The notes beneath the pieces are model-generated. The model saw nothing but the letters and a program-made list of their open reading frames with translations, was not told where the DNA came from and did not search any database. This document shows positions 25,523 to 33,281 of a DNA stretch of 36,753 nucleotides, in pieces; position 1 is the stretch's first letter; every line of letters begins with the position of its first letter. The DNA is from Actinomadura sp. HBU206391. Lineage in GTDB: Bacteria > Actinomycetota > Actinomycetes > Streptosporangiales > Streptosporangiaceae. Position numbers and translations under genes: made by a program. The stretch spans positions 1-36,753 of the forward strand of contig NZ_JABVEB010000054.1 of NCBI RefSeq assembly GCF_014323665.1, in the 5' to 3' direction.

Positions 25523-25768
25523 CTACTCCGCGCGCTCGGCGGCGACCGCCCGCCATCGCTCCAGGACCAGGGGAAGCTCGTCGTGGACGAAGGCGAAGTA
25601 GTCCCGCATGTGGGCGACGCGGTCGCCTGACGGTGTGCCCGGGCCGCCGAGAGCCGTCACACCGTCTTCGGCGAGATCCACGAGGCCCTTGAACAGTTCG
25701 TTCTTGGTCGCCGTCGCCTCGTACCAGGCATCGCCCGGCAGCCGGTAGCGGACCAGCCGTGACCCGGG
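25523..25768 (-). pseudogene. C-terminal remnant of a winged-helix (GbsR/MarR-like) regulator
   Basis: Reading the minus strand from about 25768 to the TAG at 25523 gives some 81 residues with good coding character: PGSRLVRYRLPGDAWYEATA, then KNELFKGLVDLAEDGV, and MRDYFAFVHDELPLVLERWR before the end. The PGSR...YR...W pattern resembles the wing and C-terminal helices of GbsR/MarR regulators. There is no start codon and no DNA-binding helix. The frame runs directly into the remnant of an oppositely oriented gene. I read it as the surviving 3' end of a broken gene; the family is tentative. Confidence 0.55.
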
Positions 25769-26070
25769 GACCGGCGCGATGGTGCAGTGGCCTGCGGTGT
25801 GGCTGCCGGCCGCGCTCGCGGTCGCGTTGTTCGTGCTGCTGCCCGCGCCTGGTCTCGGCGGCGTGGGGGGCTCTGGCGCTGTTCCTGCTGCTTCTCCAGT
25901 TCGGCGCCGGACTGCGGCTCAGCCAGAGGCTGCTGGACCTGTCGCCGTTCACCCACATCCCGAAGGTCCCCGGCGGTGACCTCAGCCTGACGCCGCTGAT
26001 CTCGCTGGGGGCGATCACCGCCGCGTTGACGATCGCCGGTCTGATCGGCCTGAGCCGCCGCGACATCGGC

Positions 26071-26124
26071 CTGCAGCCCCACCCGGCCTTGCAGCCCCAC
26101 AAGGCACTGCAGCCACATCTGGCC
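26071..26124 (+). repeat. Three 18-base tandem repeats at the end of the exporter remnant
   Basis: Units at 26071-26088, 26089-26106 and 26107-26124 share the core TGCAGCCCCAC with small changes. In the remnant's frame they encode LQPHPA, LQPHKA and LQPHLA. They follow directly on the last recognisable family residues, so they probably arose by slippage at the gene's 3' end. Confidence 0.85.
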
Positions 26125-26156
26125 CTGGAAACGACTCCGGTCAGCCCCGGCGTCCA

Positions 26157-26231
26157 CCCCCGCCGTGATCATGCAGTTATGCGCTGGATGCGGCCTGCGG
26201 TACGCGAACAACTGCATGATCACGGCTGGGG
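26157..26231. repeat. Inverted pair of TGATCA-core repeats (copies B and C)
   Basis: Copy B (26157-26184, reverse orientation) and copy C (26204-26231, forward orientation) are complementary over about 28 bases with only three mismatches, around a 19-base spacer. Each contains AACTGCATGATCACGGC or its complement (copy B with one change in the flank). Together they would form a very stable hairpin in RNA or a cruciform in DNA. Copy C matches the isolated copy at 5891-5920. Confidence 0.9.
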
Positions 26232-26339
26232 AGAGGAGACCCCGCGCGGCCTGTCGTAAACGAACGTTTCGCCGGTTGGAGCCTTGACTGACGTGCGCCG
26301 TCCCTCCGAAACCGCATCCCGGAACAGCCGCGGGGAGAC

Positions 26340-26400
26340 CACCGTGATCATGCAGTTGTGCGCGCCAGTCGAGCCACCTTTAGTGGTGATCAAGCAACTC
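26340..26400 (-). repeat. TGATCA-core repeat copy D and a degenerate neighbour
   Basis: Copy D (26340-26363) reads CCGTGATCATGCAGTTG followed by TGCGC, the reverse orientation of the family. About 20 bases further, 26383-26400 (GTGGTGATCAAGCAACTC) keeps the TGATCA core and much of the flank and looks like a decayed copy. No gene overlaps them. Confidence 0.75.
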
Positions 26401-26438
26401 GACATCCCCGGCGATCCACGGTGACCGGTGAGGAGGGA

Positions 26439-26515
26439 ATAACTGCATGATCACGGCAGGGATGCGCTGGGGGAGGCGGCGGCTTCTCGCACCGTCGTGA
26501 TCATGCAGTTGTGCG
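26439..26515. repeat. Second inverted pair of TGATCA-core repeats (copies E and F)
   Basis: Copy E (about 26439-26463, forward) and copy F (about 26491-26515, reverse) share AACTGCATGATCACG and its exact complement, around a spacer of about 35 bases. With B, C and D this makes five clear copies within 360 bases, mostly in facing pairs. The region 26260-26546 holds no gene that I can support. Confidence 0.85.
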
Positions 26516-26546
26516 CGGGACGGCGGCCGTCGCGCGAGCGGACGTC

Positions 26547-26616
26547 AGCGGTTGCTTCACTGCGGTTGCTTCACCGGGGTTGTTGCGCTGCGGTTGTTTC
26601 ACTGGGGTTGCTTCAC
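26547..26616 (-). repeat. Five 14-base tandem repeats overlapping the yidC stop codon
   Basis: On the minus strand five 14-base units follow one another, with consensus GTGAAGCAACCGCA; unit three is the most diverged. The first unit contains the TGA stop of the yidC-like gene (26615-26613). The array continues downstream into the repeat-rich zone. Confidence 0.88.
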
Positions 26617-27320
26617 CGCGCCGGGGCGAGCCCTCGGTGCAGCAGGGCCCGCTCTGTCGCCGTCCATGCCGTCGTGGTGAGCAGGTACAGCGCGGCGGCA
26701 AGCGGGACGAAGAGCGCCACGACCACCGTGCCGTAAGGCATGGTGCGCGTCAGCAGCCCCATCGCGCCCGCAGGTGCGCTCCGGCCGGCCCGGCGCGACG
26801 ACCGCCACGCGACGGCCGCGATGAGGGCGAGCAGACCGAGGCACACCAGGGCCGGCGCCGTGAAAAGGCCGTAGACCGACAACGTGCCCATCACGCTCTG
26901 ACCGAGGGGCGCGCCCAGCAAAGTGCTCGTGAGCAACGCGTTCTGGTGCCCGGCGATGCTCGCCGATACGAAGAGCCGGTACATGACCATGAAGAACGGC
27001 CACTGGGCCAGGGCCGGCAGGCAGCCGCCGAGGAGCTTGGCGTCTTCGACCGCGTACAGCTCACTGATCGCCTCGTGCTGCCGCCGTGGGTCGTTTCCGT
27101 GCTTGCGGCGCAACTCGTCCACGCGCGGCTGCAGGCGTAGGCGGGTTCGCTCGGCGCGTGCCTGGCGGACGGCGAGCGGCAACAGCACGGTGCGCAGGCC
27201 CAGGGTGAACAGGATGATCGCGGCTGAGGTCGAGAGCTGCCCGGATACCGGGTGGATCGCGGTGGTCAGGGACGTGACGAGGTGGTAGGCGGCGCCCACG
27301 GGCGCGTCGAGCACGAGCAT
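26613..27320 (-). CDS. yidC: YidC/Oxa1-family membrane insertase, short paralogue
   Basis: This 235-residue polytopic membrane protein helps insert and fold other membrane proteins. Visible segments are SAAIILFTLGLRTVLLPLAV with the conserved Arg in the first core helix, and the cytoplasmic hairpin QARAERTRLRLQPRVDELRR. LPALAQWPFFMVMYRLF, APALVCLGLLALIAAVAW and a final GTVVVALFVPLAAALYLLTT helix follow. It is shorter than the housekeeping YidC usually found in the rnpA-jag region, so it is probably a second copy. GGAGGG lies seven bases before the ATG. A DUF6412-like gene precedes it on the same strand, 98 bases away. Confidence 0.92.
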   Translation of the reverse strand: MLVLDAPVGAAYHLVTSLTTAIHPVSGQLSTSAAIILFTLGLRTVLLPLAVRQARAERTRLRLQPRVDELRRKHGNDPRRQHEAISELYAVEDAKLLGGCLPALAQWPFFMVMYRLFVSASIAGHQNALLTSTLLGAPLGQSVMGTLSVYGLFTAPALVCLGLLALIAAVAWRSSRRAGRSAPAGAMGLLTRTMPYGTVVVALFVPLAAALYLLTTTAWTATERALLHRGLAPAR

Positions 27321-27418
27321 GAAGGAACCCTCCGGTGGTGGCTGTGGATCGGCTGGTCGCCGCCGCCGGAGGCGCGTACGCGAGTTGTAGTGCGGTCGAA
27401 CGCGTGGAGCGTAGGAGC

Positions 27419-27721
27419 TCAGGCGGCGGTGGCCGCCGCGGAGGGGGCTCTGGGACGGGGACGGCCGGCGGCACCGGGATCGCGCAGCCGCATGCGTCCG
27501 GTCCGGGAGGCCCGTCGGCGCAGCGACAGCGCGCGGACGAGCGTCGGGGCGGAGCCGCCCGCACGGCGGGCCGCCGCGGATCGGGAGGCGAGCAGCACCA
27601 CCAGTCCGGTGACGGCGATCGCCGCCAGCCCGAGCACCGTGTGCGGTGCGGTGACCGGGTCCGTGAGCGACCAGGCCAGGCCGGACAGCCGCAGCAGCGC
27701 GGCGATCATCGACCAGGCCAT
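27419..27721 (-). CDS. Small membrane protein, DUF6412-like
   Basis: This 100-residue protein has two hydrophobic stretches (MIAALLRLSGLAWSL and HTVLGLAAIAVTGLVVLLAS) followed by a basic, Pro/Ala-rich cytoplasmic tail. Small proteins of this layout, annotated DUF6412, are commonly encoded next to a second YidC in actinomycetes. It is upstream of yidC on the same strand, so the two are likely cotranscribed and it may be a partner or substrate. The family call is from memory of the context and moderate. Confidence 0.72.
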   Translation of the reverse strand: MAWSMIAALLRLSGLAWSLTDPVTAPHTVLGLAAIAVTGLVVLLASRSAAARRAGGSAPTLVRALSLRRRASRTGRMRLRDPGAAGRPRPRAPSAAATAA

Positions 27722-27817
27722 CGGTACGCCCTTCAGTGCGAGTGATCGCGCCGGTCGAGGGACCTGCGGATCACGGCGACTTCAGGAAGGGATGCCATCA
27801 AGGACGTCCCGGGGACG

Positions 27818-27988
27818 TCAAGGGGCTGAGTTGTCGAGTTTCTCCGGGTGGGCTCGGCGGTAGTGCTCGGTCAGGACCTCGCTCGCCTGACCGGGCTTGT
27901 GGGCGACAGTGCGTCGGCAGATCTGGCAGCGCACGACCGGAAGACGCGTCACGGTCACCGGGAATCGAGAAGAAGTTGAACTGGCCAT
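27818..27988 (-). CDS. Small zinc-finger-like protein
   Basis: This 56-residue protein carries a Cys-x2-Cys pair (VRCQICRRT, Cys21 and Cys24) and a His pair (LTEHYRRAHPE, His42 and His47). It is likely to bind one zinc ion, like a C2H2 finger with a long spacer. The rest is short and basic. It could bind nucleic acid or a protein partner; no function is known to me. ATG 27988 follows a G-rich stretch; ATG 27997 in the same frame would add three residues. It stands alone, diverging from the hydrolase gene. Confidence 0.72.
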   Translation of the reverse strand: MASSTSSRFPVTVTRLPVVRCQICRRTVAHKPGQASEVLTEHYRRAHPEKLDNSAP

Positions 27989-28344
27989 CACCCCCATAAT
28001 GCCAGCTCGTGTGGCACATGCGCACTACCTCCCGGATAAGCATCTCCTGAGTGTCGGCGACGCCGTGATCGTGGCACCCCGCAGATCGGCCACGGGCGAC
28101 GGCGTGAGCGTCTCGCGGCGGACCGGCGGGCATGGCGGGAGACTCGGTCTCAGGGCCGGCCGCGGGGTGAGCGTAGGCTCGGAGGCACAGCGCCTCGCGG
28201 GCTCGCCGTGACAGGGCGGCCACTCCGGTCCCGCTGACGCGGGCCCACCTCGTGGGAGATGGCGAGGCGCCGGAGACCGATCCCTTCGCCGTGTGGCCCG
28301 GGTGGTTCCGGGTGGCCTGGTCGGCGCTACGAGGAGGGCGCGCC
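27989..28344. other. Intergenic region between the zinc-finger-like gene and the hydrolase
   Basis: No gene was recognised in these 356 bases. A plus-strand frame from 28252 reads into the hydrolase, but its first 31 codons lack family similarity and the ribosome-binding site is at 28331-28337. I see no clear promoter or operator. Confidence 0.45.
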
Positions 28345-29019
28345 ATGCACATCACCGAGGAGAGTAAGAAGATCGCGGTCACCGGAGCCACGTTGGAGGC
28401 CGACGTGGTGGTGCCCGAACAGGCGCAGGGCGTCGTGCTGTTCGCGCACGGCAGCGGCAGTGGCAGGCACAGCCCGCGCAACCGGCACGTCGCCGGGGAA
28501 CTGCAGCGCGCCGGTCTGATCACCGTACTGGCGGACCTGCTCACCCCGGCGGAGGAGCAGCGCGACGCCTGGACCGGTGAGCTGAGGTTCGACATCGGGC
28601 TGCTGACGAGCCGTCTGACGGATCTGACCGACTGGGTGGTGGCCCAGGAGCGCACCCGGGGGCTGGGCGTCGGGCTGTTCGGCGCGAGCACGGGCGCCGC
28701 CGCCGCGCTGGCCACCGCCGCGAGGCGGCCAAGCGTGCAGGCGGTGGTGTCCCGAGGAGGCCGGCCGGACCTCGCCGGGGAGGCACTGAGCAAGGTCCTC
28801 TGCCCCACCCTGCTGATCGTCGGAGGGCTCGACTCGGTGGTCATCGAGATCAACAGGGAGGCGATGCGGCAGCTGGCGGGCGAGGCCAGCCTCGAGATCG
28901 TGCCAGGCGCGTCGCACCTGTTCGAGGAGCCCGGCACGCTGGAGCAGGTCGCCATGCTGGCTCGCGACTGGTTCATCCGCCACCTGCGGCCGGTCGCGCG
29001 ACCCGCGCGGGAGGCCTGA
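28345..29019 (+). CDS. Alpha/beta hydrolase, dienelactone-hydrolase-like
   Basis: This 224-residue serine hydrolase has the oxyanion region VLFAHGSGSGRHSPRN, the nucleophile elbow GLFGASTGAAAALATA (Ser in GASTG), the Asp segment LLIVGGLDSVV and the His segment PGASHLFEEPG. This form is often fused to, or next to, a phosphoribosyltransferase in other actinomycetes; here it is alone. GAGGAGG lies seven bases before ATG 28345. It should be cytoplasmic. The substrate is unknown. Confidence 0.9.
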   Translation: MHITEESKKIAVTGATLEADVVVPEQAQGVVLFAHGSGSGRHSPRNRHVAGELQRAGLITVLADLLTPAEEQRDAWTGELRFDIGLLTSRLTDLTDWVVAQERTRGLGVGLFGASTGAAAALATAARRPSVQAVVSRGGRPDLAGEALSKVLCPTLLIVGGLDSVVIEINREAMRQLAGEASLEIVPGASHLFEEPGTLEQVAMLARDWFIRHLRPVARPAREA

Positions 29020-29124
29020 GCGCGGTGGGGTGACGCCTGAGCCGGACTGGTGAGGCGCGAGCCGGGGGAGGCCCGGCCGGCTGTCGAGCACCCCCGGTCG
29101 CGTCAAGACGATCGTTTCGGCGTC

Positions 29125-29352
29125 TCAGCCGCCTTCCTTCAGAAGCCGGTCGGCGAGCAGTCGCTTGCCCTCTTCGCTGGCCTGGCGGTTCAGCTCCTGC
29201 AACTTCCCGAACCACTCGGCGAGTTCCGAGTCGCCTTCGCGCAGGGCGTCGTCCATGTAGGTCTCCAGACGCCAGACGCCCTTCAGACACGCGTGCAGCA
29301 TCGTGATCAGGTCATAGTGCTTGTCCTTGAGCGCGCTTGCGGGCTGCGACAT
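29125..29352 (-). CDS. Small helical protein of unknown function
   Basis: This 75-residue protein is almost entirely predicted helix: KDKHYDLITMLHACLKGVWRLETYMDDA, then ELAEWFGKLQELNRQASEEGKRLLADRL. The pattern suggests a helical hairpin, perhaps a dimer. GAGGGGG lies upstream of the ATG. It is encoded divergently from the NADH dehydrogenase. I recognise no named family, although regular amphipathicity and codon bias support a real gene. Confidence 0.75.
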   Translation of the reverse strand: MSQPASALKDKHYDLITMLHACLKGVWRLETYMDDALREGDSELAEWFGKLQELNRQASEEGKRLLADRLLKEGG

Positions 29353-29540
29353 GATCGGTACCCCCTCACCCGATTAGGTCGTCAATGGGCTGATGCCCGG
29401 CATGTTCCGGGATAACCACCGAGCCGTCCCCGCACCGGCCGCTGGACCTCGTGCCTGATCGGCAGCGGCGATCTGGTGTTTCATCGCCAAATAGGGCATA
29501 TCGCAGGAAACTAGCCGATATAGGGACATTGGAGCTCATC

Positions 29541-30872
29541 GTGTCCGGACCCCACAGTCTCGAGCGGGTAGTGATCGTCGGAGCCGGTTTCGCGGGATTC
29601 CACGCCGCGCGCACGCTCTCCCGTCTGGCCAGGGGCGCCGTCGAGATCGTCCTCGTGAACCCGACCGACTACTTCCTCTACCTTCCCCTGCTGCCCGAGG
29701 TGACCGCCGGGATCCTGGAGCCCCGGCGGGTGGCGGTGGCGCTCACGAACAACTGCCCCGGCATCCGGTTCCTGCTGGGCACGGCGTACGGCGTCGACCG
29801 AGCGGCCCGCCGGGTGCTCTACCTGGACGCCAGGGGCGATCACCGGTCGCTCGACTACGACCGTCTGGTGCTCGCCGTCGGCAGCGTCAACAAGTTGCTC
29901 CCGATCCCGGGTGTCGCCGAGCACGCGTACGGCTTCCGGAGCCTGGCCGAAGCGCTCTACCTCCGTGACCACCTGCTGCGCGAGGTCGAGATCGGCAACG
30001 CCACCGAAGACCCCGTGGAGCGCGCGGCCTGCCGCACCTTCGTCGTGGTGGGCGCGGGATACACCGGGACCGAGGTCACCGCCAACGCCCAGTTGCTGAC
30101 CAAGGACGCCGTCACGCGCTGCCCCGGGCCGGGCGACCAGGAGGTCCGCTGGGTTCTCGTCGACATTGCCCAGCGGCTGCTTCCGGAGCTGGACCTCCGG
30201 CTGTCCGAGGCGGCCCACAAGGTGCTGACGAAACGGGGGGTGGACATCCGGCTGCACACCACGGTGGAGGAGGCGACGTCCGGCGGGGTGCGGCTCTCCG
30301 GCGGTGAGTTCGTGCCGAGCCGTACGCTCATCTGGTGCGTGGGCGTCCGGCCCGATCCGCTGATCGAGAGCCTGGGCATGACGACGATGCGCGGCCGGCT
30401 GGTCGTCGACGCCTACCTCAACGTGCCGGGCCATTCGGAGATCTACGCCTGCGGCGACTCGGCGGCGGTCCCCGACCTCACCCGGCCCGGCGAGGTGACC
30501 GCCATGACCGCACAGCACGCGCAGCGCCAGGGCAAGCGCGTCGCCCACAACATCGCCGCCTCGTACGGCCATGGTGAGCGCAAGCCGTACAAGCAACACG
30601 ACCTCGGCTTCGTCGTCGACCTCGGCGGGACCAGGGCCGCGGCCAACCCACTCGGCGTGGCGCTGACGGGCTTTCCGGCGAAGGTGGTGGCCAGCGGCTA
30701 CCACCTCATGGCGATTCCGAGCAACCGGCTGCGCATCTGCGCCGACTGGACACTGGAGGCCCTTCTCTCCCGGCAGGTGGTGCAGCTCGGCATGGTGCCG
30801 CCGTCGTCCGTACGGCTCGCCGCCACCGCGGAGGCGCCCGCGCCGCCCGGAGCGGTCAGACGGACCGGCTGA
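29541..30872 (+). CDS. Type II NADH dehydrogenase (NDH-2-like flavoprotein)
   Basis: This 443-residue two-dinucleotide-binding-domain enzyme oxidises NADH and reduces quinone at the membrane without pumping protons. The FAD motif VVIVGAGFAGFHAART is at the N-terminus. DYFLYLPLLPEVTAG follows in the quinone/FAD region. The NADH motif FVVVGAGYTGTEV is central, and YACGDSAAVPD closes the second FAD segment. AMTAQHAQRQGKRVAHNI is also typical. GTG 29541 follows GGAG and is chosen because the family N-terminus begins there. The C-terminal part is amphipathic rather than clearly transmembrane. A related NAD(P)/FAD oxidoreductase with another acceptor is possible. Confidence 0.9.
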   Translation: MSGPHSLERVVIVGAGFAGFHAARTLSRLARGAVEIVLVNPTDYFLYLPLLPEVTAGILEPRRVAVALTNNCPGIRFLLGTAYGVDRAARRVLYLDARGDHRSLDYDRLVLAVGSVNKLLPIPGVAEHAYGFRSLAEALYLRDHLLREVEIGNATEDPVERAACRTFVVVGAGYTGTEVTANAQLLTKDAVTRCPGPGDQEVRWVLVDIAQRLLPELDLRLSEAAHKVLTKRGVDIRLHTTVEEATSGGVRLSGGEFVPSRTLIWCVGVRPDPLIESLGMTTMRGRLVVDAYLNVPGHSEIYACGDSAAVPDLTRPGEVTAMTAQHAQRQGKRVAHNIAASYGHGERKPYKQHDLGFVVDLGGTRAAANPLGVALTGFPAKVVASGYHLMAIPSNRLRICADWTLEALLSRQVVQLGMVPPSSVRLAATAEAPAPPGAVRRTG

Positions 30873-30915
30873 CCGGCCGGTCGCCCGCGCCGGTGCGCAC
30901 TGCCCGCGTGGGCCA

Positions 30916-30983
30916 TCCGTACGCGCGGTTCACACGTACGACGCGGTTTCTACCCGTACGGCTCGGTTCATCCGTACGGGTCG
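30916..30983. repeat. CCGTACG tandem repeats overlapping the DUF72 stop codon
   Basis: (C/A)CGTACG occurs at 30917, 30934, 30954 and 30972, spaced 17-20 bases, with CGGTT between the copies. On the minus strand the last unit encodes the C-terminal DPYG and stop of the DUF72 protein. The next unit downstream would encode EPYG followed by another stop, as if the gene end had been duplicated. Confidence 0.7.
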
Positions 30984-31900
30984 GTGTCGCCGGGCGGCGG
31001 GGGCCGCACTGGGCAGGCCGGCATCTCCTTGAGCAGGTCGGCGAGCTGGGCGGCGTTGGTCTGGGCGAAGTCGCGATAGCAGTTGTTCATGAGCACGTGG
31101 GTGCTCGACGTCTGTCCGGCGAGCTCGCAGACCTTCGGCGCCCATTCCTCGAGCTCCTCCCGCGAGTAGCGGTAGCCGAAGCGCTCGTAGATGTCGCGGC
31201 TGGTCCAGCTGTCGCTGCGGCCGTGGAATCGGACGATCTCCAGATCGGCGGTGGCCGCGACCACCGGCGGGATCGAGCACGGGTGGCCCTGCGGCATGTC
31301 GACGCAGACGTACGGGATGGCGTACGAGCGCAGGAAGTCCAGGGTCTCCTCCCGGTTCTCCTCACTCATCCAGGTGCGGTTGCGAAACTCCACCGAGATC
31401 CGCAGCGGCTCGGCCCGCCGCTTGCACTCGAGGATGTAGAACTTGTTGCGCTTGCCGATCGGGAACCACCGCGGGAACTGGAACAGCACCGCACCGAACT
31501 TGCCGGCCTCCCACACCGGCAGCAGCGCCGAAACGAAGCGCTCCCACACCTGTTCGACCACCGCCGGGTCGAGGTCCTTGACGTACAGGTTCTTCTTCGT
31601 ACCGGCCGGCACCGCCGCCCGGAGGTCCTTCGGCAGCGCGCCGGGGCGGGTCGGGTGACCGGTGAGCAGCGAGAACGCCTTGGCGTCGAAGGTGAAGCGC
31701 GGCGGGGTGCGCAGCGCCCACAGTCGCGCGGTCTCCTCGGCCGGCATCGCGTAGTACGTGGAGTCGATCTCGACCAGCGGGAACCGGCTCGCGTAGTGAC
31801 GCAGGCGCTCCTCGGGGGTCCTCACCTCCGGGGGATACCAGCCGGATTCCAGCAGCGTCTTGTCCGTCCACGACGCCGTACCGACCAGGACCTCCCCCAT
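30968..31900 (-). CDS. DUF72 family protein
   Basis: This 310-residue TIM-barrel-like protein belongs to the widespread DUF72 (YecE) family of unknown biochemical role. Segments typical of the family are VLVGTASWTDKTLLESGWYP, RLRHYASRFPLVEIDSTYYA, PRFTFDAKAFSLLTGH, FGAVLFQFPRWF, RISVEFRNRTWM and VRFHGRSDSWT. It is encoded divergently from the questin-oxidase-like gene, with 138 bases between the two starts. GGAGG lies just before the ATG. The C-terminus is Pro-rich and repeat-derived. Confidence 0.93.
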   Translation of the reverse strand: MGEVLVGTASWTDKTLLESGWYPPEVRTPEERLRHYASRFPLVEIDSTYYAMPAEETARLWALRTPPRFTFDAKAFSLLTGHPTRPGALPKDLRAAVPAGTKKNLYVKDLDPAVVEQVWERFVSALLPVWEAGKFGAVLFQFPRWFPIGKRNKFYILECKRRAEPLRISVEFRNRTWMSEENREETLDFLRSYAIPYVCVDMPQGHPCSIPPVVAATADLEIVRFHGRSDSWTSRDIYERFGYRYSREELEEWAPKVCELAGQTSSTHVLMNNCYRDFAQTNAAQLADLLKEMPACPVRPPPPGDTDPYG

Positions 31901-32038
31901 GTCCTCCACGATAATTCGGCCACCGAGGCGGCCCAAGAGCCGCCGCCGGCCATCGCCCGGCCCTGGCGCACCCGGACCTCGGCAGGGCAGGCTGATCGGC
32001 GTCGCCCCATCGGTTCCCGACGAGCCACGGAAGAGACG

Positions 32039-33094
32039 ATGAGCTACGGAATCTTGAACGAGGCATACGAACGTTTCGCCCGTACTGGCCCGGAGTGGGG
32101 CGAGGACCAGCTGACGAACCACGGTCCCATGGCGGCCGAGGTGCTCGTACGGCGCGGACACGCCGACGCCGTGCACGGCTGGGTGGATGCGTACGCTCGT
32201 CGGCTGGACGACCTTCCGGCGGCGAGCGACAAGATCACTGACCGGACCTGGCACGAGGCGCTGGGCGACGGACGGCGGATCGGCGACTGGACCGCGTACT
32301 TCACCGGCCAGGTGCGGGAGCGACCGTGGCAGGACGTGCTCGTCACCTGGTGGCCGCGGCTGCTGCCGGGAATCGTTGCCGGGGCCACGCACGGGCTGAT
32401 CCGGGTGAGCCATGCCGTGCGAGCTCTGCAGGCCGGTGACGAGAGCGCCGAGGCGGCGACGGAACTGGCCCACGGGCTGGCGTTCTGGGCCGCTCGGATG
32501 CTCTCCGTACCCGGTGCGGCCGATCCGGCGGGTGAACTGGACGTCGCCGCGGCGCTGGCCGCGATTCCGCGTATTCCGGATCAGCAGGGCACCGTGGCGA
32601 CCCGCTTCGGACAGTTCGCAGCCATGCCGACGTGGTCCGGTTCCCTTTCGGCGCTTCGTCCTCCCGCGGATCCCGAGGACGCGCGGGCCCAGTTGGCCGA
32701 CCTCGTCGCCGGTGCGACGGCGGGTTATCTCACCCACGGGCATGCCAGCCCTGTGCTGCTCGTGCACACCGCGACCGCGCCAAACGCCGTCCTCCACACT
32801 CTGTCCGTGCTGCCACGGGACCTGTGGGCACCCAGCCTTTCCGCGGTGTGGGCGGCCAGTGCCGCGATCATCTCCGCCTACGCGCCCCGTCAGGCGGCCC
32901 CGCGCGCCGGGCTTCCGCAGATGGAACCGGGGCCGGACGCCGTCGCCCTGCTGATCGAACGCGCTACCGCGCACGGTGACGAGCACGTCATCAAGTTCGC
33001 CGACACCGCGGCGGACGCCTATGCACACACGGGTGACGCCGACACGCTCGCCGCGGCGCTACGGGTGGGCGAGCTGATCGAATCCGCGAACTGA
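32039..33094 (+). CDS. Questin oxidase-like protein (DUF4243 family)
   Basis: This 351-residue protein is of the family that includes questin oxidase, which opens an anthraquinone ring in fungal geodin biosynthesis. Visible family features are LTNHGPMAAEVLVRRGHADAV and WVDAYARRLDDLP at the N-terminus, and HGLIRVSHAVRALQ, LAHGLAFWAARM and LTHGHASPVLLVHT with conserved His residues. The C-terminus is IKFADTAADAYAHTGD. The role in bacteria is generally unknown; ring-opening oxidation is a family-level guess. Several regularly placed His could bind a metal. It is a single-gene unit. Confidence 0.82.
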   Translation: MSYGILNEAYERFARTGPEWGEDQLTNHGPMAAEVLVRRGHADAVHGWVDAYARRLDDLPAASDKITDRTWHEALGDGRRIGDWTAYFTGQVRERPWQDVLVTWWPRLLPGIVAGATHGLIRVSHAVRALQAGDESAEAATELAHGLAFWAARMLSVPGAADPAGELDVAAALAAIPRIPDQQGTVATRFGQFAAMPTWSGSLSALRPPADPEDARAQLADLVAGATAGYLTHGHASPVLLVHTATAPNAVLHTLSVLPRDLWAPSLSAVWAASAAIISAYAPRQAAPRAGLPQMEPGPDAVALLIERATAHGDEHVIKFADTAADAYAHTGDADTLAAALRVGELIESAN

Positions 33095-33281
33095 GCGACC
33101 GGGCAGCGCATCGCCCCGGCGCCGGTCGCGCGGTCGGTCCGCACGGCCGCTCCGCACCGGGCGCCACAGGTCCGGCGCCAGATCGCATACCACCGCACAG
33201 GCGATGACGGGCGTATAGTCGCGAGCACAGAGCGGTCTTCACACGTCGGCAGACCGAGCCGGCGTGGCCCACGGCAGCTCA

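Larger units (their letters stand above)
25776..26259 (+). pseudogene. Frameshifted C-terminal remnant of an ABC-2 exporter permease
   Basis: Two frames join into a membrane segment typical of ABC-2 permeases annotated as exporters of polyketide antibiotics. The first gives VQWPAVWLPAALAVALFVLLP. A shift of one base near 25848-25856 leads to LVSAAWGALALFLLLLQFGA, then LLDLSPFTHIPKVPGGDLSL, LGAITAALTIAGLIGLS and RRDIG. Only the last 110 or so family residues remain. There is no start, the frame is broken, and after RRDIG the frame runs into 18-base repeats and a dispersed repeat until TAA at 26257-26259. The ATPase gene normally next to such permeases is absent. Confidence 0.7.

Noticed and set aside
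26220..26405. 61-codon minus-strand frame within the repeat zone
   Set aside because: Its sequence is made of repeat copies plus the gap between them, and no ribosome-binding site or family is seen.
26157..26515. CRISPR array
   Set aside because: The repeats occur in both orientations with uneven spacing (about 20 to 100 bases), spacers are not uniform, and no cas genes are present.
29478..29499. GTTT-N12-GGGCAT upstream of the NADH dehydrogenase as another SigB-like promoter
   Set aside because: The 12-base spacing is shorter than the 14-16 of the pattern and the -10 differs, so it was left out of the motif set.
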